This document shows positions 54,684 through 64,000 of a stretch of DNA of 64,000 bases, in pieces. The notes beneath the pieces are model-generated. The model searched no databases. It was not told the DNA's origin and saw only the letters and a program-made list of their open reading frames with translations. Position 1 is the first letter of the stretch, and each line of letters begins with the position of its first letter. Position numbers and translations under genes: made by a program. Source of the stretch: Nectonema munidae (taxonomy: Eukaryota; Nematomorpha; Nectonematoida; Nectonematidae); the NCBI GenBank assembly GCA_030549495.1, contig JAUIRK010000567.1:833501-897500 (forward strand), given 5' to 3'.

Positions 54684-57600
54684 GTAAGTTTTTCAATTTA
54701 GTTTCTTTTTTAATTACTGCGTAATAAATATTATCACCCATAAAGTAAATTAAAATTCACGTTATTTTATATTTCTATATTTTTCTGGTTATCAGTGATT
54801 TTTTTAAATTATAAAAAGTCTATTTTTGAAAATTTTTGCTACATTGGCATTTTAGACCTATTGATTTTCACACATTTATTGCATTCTAGTCAAAAATTAA
54901 ATTATTTATTGTTTCATTGGATATTTAAATTATAACTACCTTTGAAAAATATGTATCAATTTGCTTATCTTATAGGTAATACAACAGAATATTTGTTAAT
55001 AAAATTTTTCGTTCATTGAATATGATATATGAAAGTTATTAATTAAAAGTTTTATAATAGAATCTTCATTCAGAGGTACTTTGGGGATTCTACAATTATG
55101 TTGCTTTTGTACCTACGCTTTTGTAATATGTTTATTTGTTTATTATTATTTAAGTATATATATATATATGAAGATTAAAGAATATATAAGAGAATTTAAA
55201 AATTAGCAAAAAAAACCAGGATATTTCAAATAGGATAATCGTTCTTCTTCATTTAACTTTTTATAGTAGGCTTTCTTATTTCCATTTTTCTTGTTTCATG
55301 AATTGGTTTAAAAATATAGTTACTATTTTTCTAACTATATCTGCTATTATTAAAAATTGATTCCTATAACCATGGCTCTTAATAGTTTTAAAACTTGTAT
55401 TTCGCCATTATTATTCAATGAATTTTTACTTTTTAACATCATGTTAAAATACGTACTTATAAAGCTTTAAGCCAAATGTTGTCATTAGAGAATTATCTGG
55501 GCAATATATGAAAAAATCTAAGAATGGATACAGATGGAAATTCAGAGTTAAAAATAGTTAATTTAAGACCTCTCTTGTAATAAGAACGCATCTTGCAAAT
55601 TTGGATTTATCTCTGTAGACTTCATGCATGGAATTTATCTATGGATTGAAAAGAAAGCGAACATCTGCATATATACAGCTGAAATTTAGAGAGATGATAA
55701 TTATGGAGTCTTACAGTTTTTTCCATGAAATATTTTATTCTGAAGGAAATTCTTTTTCTTCGTGAGGCCATGGGTATAGTAGAGGTGAGAAAGATTATTC
55801 TTTTCTTTTTTTTTGGATTATAGCATTAATTGATCCCCCTATAAGCCTGAAGGGGTGCACCTTGAGTTTTGGCCATTTTACAAGAAGTTGTAAGACCATG
55901 ATGTATCATTCACACCAACGAATTAAAGTCTTTCAAAATTTATAAGGCCTTTGTTTTGTTCATAGAAGAGTAAAACATTCAAAGAAGAATTCAGTAAACT
56001 TCGGCAATGCGGTGAATGGAGTCTACATTCAATAAGATTAAAATAAAGAACATATGTGCCTATGTAAATGTGTTTTTGAATTTCTTTCGAATTCTTGTGT
56101 AAAGGCGTATTTTCTCTAAATGGTTCGTCAACACAAAACTGTACCTTATACCCTCTGAAATGTATTTTGTAAATATACTACTTAATTTTTAATTAATAAA
56201 GTAATAAATTTGTTATTTCTTTTCAATTTTAATGTTGGGGTGGAGATTCTAAAATTAAGCCATTTTGCGTTTATCTTTTTCAACTACTGTTCAAACAAAA
56301 ATGGTATAAAACATCTAGATGCCTTTTTTAATTTCTATGTACAAGAGACAAAGATCTATTCAAATTATATATATATATAATGTCTTTGGTTATATTTGTA
56401 AGTTAGCTAAGAAAATGGCCTGAATCAGTTAATATTATTAAAACAATCCTTTTTGAAAATGATGATTTATTTAACTCTTTGAGGACCAGAGATCTGCTTT
56501 TTTTAAATGGAATTTTATATACTTAAAGCAGGCAATTTTCATTTCATGGTACACCGGTGTCAAACTGGTCCTCAAATTTCAAATAACAAACTAGATAACT
56601 ACTAATTAAACAAATTTTAGCAATTTGTAGCTGAAAAGATGTGAATACTCCGATTATAAATGAAAGCAATCAAACTAGTTGTAAGAATTGTTTCAAGATA
56701 TTCTTCTCAACATAATTTGTGATCATTATTTTAATTTCGTGTGTATAATTAAAAATTTATTCACGCTGTTTTCTAATACTGAATAATTTCTCAGTGCTTT
56801 TCTGTCTTGTATAGTTTTGCATATGTATGCCCTTACTTATCGGTAGAGGGGGGGGGGGAGGTGTGTGGAGGTGGAGATATTTTGAGTTGTATAGCCTTAA
56901 TGAGTACGTATGAAAAATCATACTGTGCAGTAGAGTTATGCATTCATCTTACATGTTATAGTGAGGGAATGATGATTTGCATATTTAATTGGCAATGTGT
57001 GAACAATTCGGTTGTAGAATTTAATTTCAGGTGTTTTTGAAACAATTTCATTGTCTCATTTTTCTGTACCTACGCTACATATTGCTTCTGAACTGTGCGT
57101 ATAGGTAATAAATGCTATATTGATTTTAGCATATTCACAAAAGTGGAATATGCATTTGCCTTTGTTTGCATGCTAAACACGGCATAAATTTTATCAATGT
57201 GTGATCTTTGTTTTTAATTATGCGTTGCTAGATAATAATCAACACAGCCTTGTACTAAATTAAATGCTATCTTATACCTCTATTTATCATCACATTGCTT
57301 TGCACCAAAACAATGAATTTGTGATTATAGCTTTTTTTACCTACTAACGCAAGATTTAGAGTTGATTAAGAGCTATGAATTTTTTCGCCCAATCTTTCCT
57401 ACTTCTTCATATATCTTAGATGCTGATTTATTTATATCTATTAGATCGTTTTGCCCATATTGTCTGAAAAAAGAGTAAAATCTTGTTGCGTCAAAGTTCA
57501 ATAAGGCAGTTACCTAAAATTTTTCCTATTCTCTACCACAAGATACTCTTTAAATGATAAAAATCTACACTTAACCCATTTAAGGCCAAGCAAAGCAGAC

Positions 57601-59219
57601 GATATCTAAAAAAACGCAGACGATTTATATTCAAAGTCATTGAAAAAAGCAGACGAAGATGAAATTACTTATGTTCCAAAATAGGAACATTGGCCGTAAA
57701 TGGGTTAACTTAGAGTCGGATGAATTAAGTTTATCAATTATCTTGAAGTGAATTGGCTGTCTCGTGTTGTATACCATTTTCACTTTAAAATCGTCTCCTT
57801 TCATTTTAAAATAAAATGAAAAAGGAAAAATTTTAAATGAAAAAAAGATGAATTTAATATATACCACAATGCTGCAAATAAACTCAACAAAATGACGCAT
57901 TTTATTCCCTTTGTATGAACGTATGTTCTAATATATACCGTACAATTGTCACGAACATTTATCAATGAAAGACCCGAATTACACTACAAATTATGCATTA
58001 TTGATCATTGTAATGGGCGAGGATTAAAATGGTATATAACTGTTACACAATCAACTCATTGTTTTTATGTATAATACACTTAAGAAGATTAGGGGAGAAA
58101 GCTACCTCCTGTTTTCTGCTATCCCCGATATACGTAGTAATTATTGCTTTAAATCTAGTCTTTGCTTAGCTAATCATACAATGAACGCCATTCTTGCCAA
58201 TACGACTAAAACATGCATTTGTCTCGTCGTAGATTTGCCAGATTGAATATATACACACTCACAAACACACCACACACTATTTGAAGCAGTTATTATTCTC
58301 ATTCTATATATCGAATGCATGTAATATCTTGTTCCTGTTTGTGAAAGTTAGAAGATGCCGAATTGAGGGGAACAGAATTTATTGTTGGAAACTTCCCTTC
58401 TTTATGCATTGTTCGCACATGCCTTGTAGTGTCTTTTTCTTGGCTGTTTTCTTTTTTGCAGCTTTTTTTAAGCTGCTCTGCCATTTTCCAATATTTTGCT
58501 TTTTTCAATTATAAATTTTGTTGCTTTCTGAATATATATCTATTAGATCACATGAAAACAAAATCAACCTGAATGCATCATATGAAGAAAAAGCAGCGGG
58601 ATCTACTTTTATATAGGATTGCCCTCATATGGAGAAAAATTGCCCGATTCATTTAAAGTGCTAAATTTTCCAAAACATCTTACTATATTTAATCGCAACT
58701 AATTATTTATATAGTCTCTCTACTTTGTAAAGAAAAAACAGCCAGCATTGTTTTTATTGAGAAAAACACCCTTTAAGTGTTCTTATGAAGAATGTAATCA
58801 CTAAAATGTTTACGGTGCTTATTCTTTTTATAATCATTTCTATTCTTTTTATATGTATATAATATCTTTCAGAAGCTTAAGAGATTGGACATGGGAGATA
58901 ATCCCTCATGTTTTTTTGTCATTATCATCCCAAACGTCAAAAGGATGAAAAGACGTGAAACAAGGCCTCAAATCAACTTAATCTCATAAATTTGACTAAA
59001 AATAAATTATCTTAAAAATATATTTCTAATGATCTCTAAAAGTTATATTATTCTGAGTGTTAGAAAAGTTTACACTAATTTTCTTTTAACGATTTTGATA
59101 TCAATGACATATATCATTTTCGAAAAATCATTGATAACAAAATCCTCAATGTAGAAGTTTCAAGAATAACTTTTAGTTTAATTTCTTCAGTTTGAAAAAA
59201 GAGTATATTTTGTGTAGTC
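54684..59219. other. Putative first intron of FERM gene; mostly featureless
   Basis: Contains the piggyBac MITE at 57575-57704, a run of about 12 G at 56846 and CA/TA microsatellites. No exon was recognised on either strand. Confidence 0.4.
57575..57704. mobile_element. piggyBac MITE, 130 bp, TTAA target
   Basis: Starts CCCATTTAAGGCCAAGC and ends with the complement TTGGCCGTAAATGGG, flanked on both sides by TTAA (57571-57574 and 57705-57708). The CCC-N-GGCC ends and TTAA duplication define piggyBac-type elements. No coding capacity. Confidence 0.88.
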
Positions 59220-59782
59220 GAGTGGTTTCCAACCTTTTTTCTCAGCAAAAATCTCTGATTTCATTTCCAAAAGTACCCCTTTCTCGTAGATAAAAAATGC
59301 AGGTTGACATGCAATTATTAAAAAAAACTTCAATTATATTTCAATATAAGAAGCCGCCATTTAAGCACATATTAAGTTTATAAGTAACCTTTGTGTGAAA
59401 TATGTTTCTTTTGAAGGAAATATTTTTCTACAAAACTATTTTCGTAGTAAATAGCATTATTTATAATAAAGAAAAATTGATATTCTCTTTATTAGCGTAC
59501 TTTGTTTTAAAAATAATGCTATTAGTTATTTTTAATTTAGAAGAGCTAATATACATTTTTTTCTTGAAGACTTATATTTTTGTTCTTTAATGATTAATTA
59601 TTATTTAAATGTTGGCCATTATTTTTATGCTAATGATAGGGAAGATGGCATGAAGCGGAATCGAACCTCTCTTTTTTTTATTCATTCAACAATTTTATCT
59701 AAATATGCTTTAAATACTTTAATGTCCTATAAAAACGTTTTTAGATTTTTAATCCATACTTCAAAAAGGTTGAACAATATTG
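59220..59782. mobile_element. Possible hAT MITE, about 560 bp
   Basis: Left end GAGTGGTTTCCAACCTTTTT. Right end, reverse-complemented, CAATATTGTTCAACCTTTTT. Flanks GTGTAGTC and GTCTAATC match at 6 of 8 positions. The ends agree only partly, so this is tentative. It appears to hold a small SINE remnant at 59632-59672. Confidence 0.5.
59632..59672 (-). mobile_element. SINE fragment (B-box region)
   Basis: GGCATGAAGCGGAATCGAAC corresponds to GGCTTGATGCGGGATCGAAC of intact copies on this strand. Only about 40 bp are recognisable. Confidence 0.5.
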
Positions 59783-61816
59783 GTCTAATCTATGATTAAT
59801 TTCTAATTTTGAGAAATATGTGTGTGTATGTGAGGAAAGATAATATATAAAGTATACTGCAGTTTTATATACTACACTATGCCGAAGATAAACTGTTTCG
59901 TAACGAAAAAGCCTTCACTTGAGAAGAAGTTCTCTTTCTCCTAGCTCTCTCTCATTGTGGCTCTTACTTTTGTTATCATTGCTGCTTTTATTGTTTGCTC
60001 TGTGACAATTTTAAATATAAATACTTATTTAACCCATATATATATATATGGATGTGTGTATGTACATATTTTTATAGAAATAATTGTAGTATAATGTCAC
60101 CATGTTGTTTTGTGCCGTACCATTTTCTCATTCATCTCCAATTGCTATATTTTACCATATCATCTAATCTTTTTGTTGAAAAGATTTAGCAGCTTTTGTT
60201 ACAACAAATTGTTTCATTTTTCTTCCATCTTTTCTCCCTTTTTGATTGGTGTTGCGTGTGCGTGTTATAAATATTCCTATCGTTTTTCATACAATTCATG
60301 TATCATCTAACATACTTCCTGCTATTGTATCAGCAGAGGTTCGCAATTTGACGCTTTAAACTTTAAAGCTACTAATAATACACTGTAGTAGTGAGAATAA
60401 TGAAAAACGGTGGAAAGGCATGCATTCTCAACGCTAATCAAAATTAATTGAAGAAATGTGGTACACACATGAAGCACTATCAAATGTAAAAAAAACAAGA
60501 TATTTTGATTCCGTTGAAGGAAAGAAAAGATATTGTTTTTTATGCAGGTTGTTGAACATTCGTTAAAATCAGAAAAAAATTTTAGTTTGATCATTTTTTT
60601 CGAACAAAAGTAGTCCTGTATGTGTACGTTTATATTTCACTTTGTTCCAATAAGTGACTTATTCTTCAAATGTGTCTCCGCAATTGAGATTCTATTTCGT
60701 ATTAATTAAAAAAATTTTTTTTTTATTTCTACACTTCTAATTACGGAACTCTTGAACTTTTTCCGTATCACTTTCTTTCAAAAAGATTTGTGAACGCGTA
60801 AATTCTTTATTGCTACCAATTTTTTTTATTTCTTTCATTTATATCTTTTCAGGTTCAAAGTGAGAATGAGGAAATTCAAATGGAGGACTTTTCTATTTAA
60901 TAAATTTTTTGAAGAATTCTCATGTTTTTGTTGTGGCTGTTCGAAGCGCATATTGTGCATGTATGCGTGTCGTGTATGTGAGTGTAAGAGTGCTTTAAAA
61001 GAATGAATACATAATAACATCATGAGAGCATATTTGGTGTAGAAATGAAGTGAATCATACACACAATATATACTACATATAATAAACCTCCAAACACTTC
61101 TAAATAGTGAAAACTTCTTCAAAGTCTCAATTTATTCTCGTAAGCAGCACCTCTGTATAATGAAAACTTTCATTGAGACCATAGTGCAGAGAGACTCAAC
61201 CTTTTGCGTTAGTCAGCCAAAATTCCCGTTTTCTATTATGAATGGGCCGCAAAAAAGTATAATATGATACTTTTGATTTGTTTTAAGATAAATAAAATTA
61301 ATTTTTTGGCAAAAGACTAAATTACTAAAAACATATTTAGGAATAAGAATTATCAACGGATAAAATCAAACGTAGTTTATTTAAAATGCAGATTTATATT
61401 AAAAAATCTTTCAAATAAACAGATGATGTTCACTTTTACCTGGATCGATACGTCGACTGTGGCCTTTAACACTTTTAATGTAGTTTTCATTTCGAAAATG
61501 AGCTTATTTTATTAACTTTTCTGAAGTGAACCTGTGTTAATCTACAAACAGAATAAATAACAAAAGATAAAAAAATACTTCTAAAGTGCAATGTTAAATT
61601 TTTATGCTGGGACTTTTGTAACTGCTTGCCTTTTAATATTTCATAGATATCAGCATGAATGTGTGAATTTTGTATATGCGTAAAATGTTGCATAAATTTT
61701 GATCACTAATTCTATTTCCTTCTGCACTTTTAATATTTTGCATACAAGAATAGGTGTTTCCGCAGACATAGATCCTCTTTTTAGCCAAAGCACAAATATT
61801 AGGAAACTCTTTAAAT
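59783..61816. other. Non-coding, one possible hAT end
   Basis: At 61188 a CAGAGAGACTCAACCTTTT followed by GGGCCGC resembles a hAT left end, but no matching right end was found. The rest is AT-rich without exons. Confidence 0.35.
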
Positions 61817-62428
61817 CAGTGGCTCCCAAACTTTTTCTGATCGTTACCCACTTTTCATACATGATCCTTGTCGATGGCCCCCACAACAATCACAAACGGT
61901 GAATACCGTGACTGTCTACTAGTATCTAGCAATTATAATCATAAGATTAATTAAAAAGGGCATTTTGCTAAAAGGTGTTTCAAGAATAAGCAAAAAAAAG
62001 AAGGAAACAGAAAATCTTTATTTTATTAATCCTACGCTATGTGATTTAATCTTTGAATCTTACAAATTTGATAACATTGTAACAATTAAGGGCTCTAGTT
62101 GGGAGACAATTCTACTCAGTGTGAAGGGTGATGTTGCAGATTATCGACAGGCTTCTTGATTCTTGGTTTTGTTTTACTTAAAGCACAACGTAGGTCAGGC
62201 TTCACTTCAAGTCTGTTGCGATATTTCGTTTTAATGTAGAGTAGTTGAGAGAAGTCAGCCTCACAAAAAATAAACTGGCGAAAAGCTAAGTCACATAAAT
62301 TTGGATATGAAGCTGCCATTGATGACCAAAAAACTGGGAGAGATTCAGTTTCAAACTTCATCTACCCGCTAAACTCCCCTAGTTTTATTTATGCATAGCC
62401 TCAGATTATGGAATTTTGGGAACCAATG
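61817..62428 (-). mobile_element. Internally deleted ZBED5-like hAT element
   Basis: Ends CAGTGGCTCCCAAACTTTTT and, reverse-complemented, CATTGGTTCCCAAAATTCC. Flanking CTTTAAAT (61809-61816) and CTTTAGAT (62429-62436) match at 7 of 8 positions, the hAT duplication length. Only the last part of a transposase remains (minus, 62361-62116: FWSSMAASYPNLCDLAFRQF, CEADFSQLLYIKTKYRNRLE), equal to the C-terminal dimerisation block. This is a classic non-autonomous deletion derivative. Confidence 0.88.
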
Positions 62429-63094
62429 CTTTAGATGATTCAACTTTTTTGTAAAATTTTAACATGCTATGATACCAATATAACTCCAACTTTTGGAATA
62501 GTAAAATATACACATAGCGTGATTTTGTTTTGAAACTATTTGTTCTATATATTTTATAATTTATAAATGTTTCAATTTACATATTAAAAAAATTAATAAT
62601 TATGATTTAATGAAAAAGGCATTATAGAGTAGTACTAGATATATAATTGTGACGTTTATTGAAAAAAGTAAGATTCAAATTTTTAGCACGTTGAGCATCT
62701 CTACCGTAGTGCATATAAGGAGAACCTGTGGCCGTAAGGGCGCATGCAGCCTTCCTGACCATGTGACCATGAAGTATGCTGTTCTATGTCCTTTGAGAGA
62801 ATATATATAATCCATAATCATATAAAAAAAATTAAAACGAACTTTAAAAGAAGGAACTAGGATATTTATTTTAAGAATCAAAATTTCAGTATTTTTTGGA
62901 GAATACTCTAGCAAAATGCCTGCTTGCTTTGTGTTTCTGAACTTGTGCGGCAGTTAAGAAATGCAATTCACAACAACATTATGCTCACCATGACAAGAAT
63001 ATTTCAAATTAGAAGCTCAATTCAGTGATGCGTAATTCCATAAATGAACGAATTTGTCACTTTAAGAACAACTAATACTTTGACTTCATGAATT
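62429..63094. other. Non-coding
   Basis: No exon or repeat end was recognised. Near 63066 a CTAATACTTTGACTTCATGA segment is a partial direct copy of the arm of the palindrome that follows. Confidence 0.35.
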
Positions 63095-63291
63095 GTAATT
63101 TAATGTTTTTTAATTATATTTTCCTTTGCTCGATTACATTACAGTTTAAAGAAAAACTAATACAGAACGACTTCATGAATGGAAGTCACCATCAACACCA
63201 TCACCATTCATGAAGTCCTTCTGTATTCGTTGTTCTTTAAAATGTAATGTAATTGAGCAAAGGAAAATATAATTAAAAAACATTAAATTAC
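63095..63291. repeat. Long palindrome, 88-bp arms with 21-bp loop
   Basis: Arm 63095-63182 (GTAATTTAATGTTTTTTAAT...GACTTCATGAATGG) pairs with 63204-63291 (CCATTCATGAAGTC...ATTAAAAAACATTAAATTAC) at over 90% identity. The loop is a degenerate CACCATCAACACCATCAC. It abuts the hAT coding fragment that follows. Confidence 0.88.
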
Positions 63292-63445
63292 TTAGTGTAG
63301 CTTTGGATGAATCAACAGTTTCAGCACAAATATTGTATTTTATTCGTGCTATATCTGGTGATTTTCAATGATATGCAGAATTGCTTGCTTTACGCCCCCT
63401 TAAAGCAAGGATATGGGAAATAAATTTTCTTAACATGATCAGAAA
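63292..63445 (+). pseudogene. hAT (GTF2IRD2-like) transposase fragment
   Basis: Reads LSVALDESTVSAQILYFIRAISGDFQ, a stop at 63369, then YAELLALRPLKARIWE. The DEST...FIR.....F...EELL series is the catalytic-Asp region of GTF2IRD2/SCAND3-type hAT proteins. Upstream coding is cut off by the palindrome. Confidence 0.65.
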
Positions 63446-63680
63446 TTTTAAGGTAGGAGTAAGTTTCATAACTTTGTGCAATGATGGTGTTTCAGGATCA
63501 TCAATTTTTTTAATTGATTATAAATACATTTTTTATTTAAATCAAATTAATAGATTTAAAGGCTACTATCTCTAAAAATGACTTCCTCTATATGAATCTG
63601 CCATACATTCCTAATATCTTAACCGTCCTTTCTACTCTCACCTGTTCCCATTTTTCGATTTTTTGCTTCATATTTCTAGC

Positions 63681-63812
63681 CACGAGTAAGGTTGTCTAGA
63701 TGATTTGTTCGATATCATGAGGACTAGGCTTTGAATCCAGCATAAAATCTCTGCCCATAGTTCGATACAACGGAGCAATCGTATCTTCTCAATGATAAAA
63801 CATCCCGTGCCT
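63681..63812 (+). mobile_element. tRNA-derived SINE copy, diverged
   Basis: Head GAGTAAGGTTGTCTAGATG; B-box region changed to TTTGAATCC; then CATAGTTCGATACAACGGAG, TCTTCTCAATGATAAAACATC. Clearly the same family as the SINE at 3336 but old. Confidence 0.75.
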
Positions 63813-64000
63813 AAGCAGTGGCTATAGTAGTCGTGTGGCATATGGTTATGCTTAATTTTTGTAATCACTTTCAAAAATACCATGTGTTTCAATAACCGAA
63901 TAATTTATTGCTTACCTAAATTTTGAAAATATTCACACAAATCGGCCTTTTTTGGTAAAAATGCTGTATTTTCATATTTGATATAATCAAAAATGAACGT

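Noticed and set aside
56846-56857. Poly-G run as a functional G-quadruplex
   Set aside because: A single G homopolymer without the four spaced tracts that would support a defined structure.

Overview
This is an AT-rich (about 70% or more) window of metazoan nuclear DNA with long introns, very many decayed transposable elements and few host exons. The host genes and the mix of repeats fit an arthropod. A parasitic copepod of the sea-louse type is my best guess from the general character of the sequence, but I cannot prove it.

Host genes. (1) On the minus strand, 2094-18113, lie six exons of a TGF-beta/activin type I receptor serine/threonine kinase (baboon/ALK4/ALK5 class). They run from the end of the extracellular cysteine domain through the transmembrane segment, GS box and kinase. 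All splice phases agree. The signal-peptide exon was not found, and the last kinase exon would lie left of base 1. The catalytic loop reads H-C-D instead of H-R-D. (2) On the minus strand, 30356-46347, is an Atg16 autophagy gene: an Atg5-binding N-terminus, a coiled coil and seven WD40 blades in at least 15 exons, from ATG to stop. One short coiled-coil exon was not located. (3) On the plus strand, 54543-54683, is what looks like the first coding exon of a FERM-domain protein of the Yurt/EPB41L4-5 type. The rest of the window would then be its first intron.

Mobile elements. hAT DNA transposons dominate. There are two related elements with repeated TTGACTTTAT motifs near their ends (8062-10527 minus, 23930-26043 plus), a ZBED5-like element (26900-29993), an intron-containing hAT with a perfect 8-bp target duplication sitting in an Atg16 intron (34435-37287), an internally deleted ZBED5-like derivative (61817-62428), two probable hAT MITEs and several coding fragments. 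Non-LTR elements include a nearly full-length CR1/Jockey-group LINE (about 46787-53130, minus) whose ORF1 is split by a 1.9-kb RNase H-bearing LINE (50823-52743, plus), and a 5'-truncated RTE-like LINE (37690-39910, minus). There are at least seven copies of a tRNA-derived SINE, one with a perfect 13-bp target duplication. Two tandem Helitron-like units (21857-22896), a piggyBac MITE with TTAA ends and several long hairpins complete the picture.

I found no bacterial features, CRISPR arrays, or retroviral, LTR or Polinton elements. No new multi-gene system is evident. The most unusual items are the non-RD catalytic loop of the receptor, the nested LINE pair, the tandem Helitron-like palindromic units and a GC-rich island at 43430-44130.
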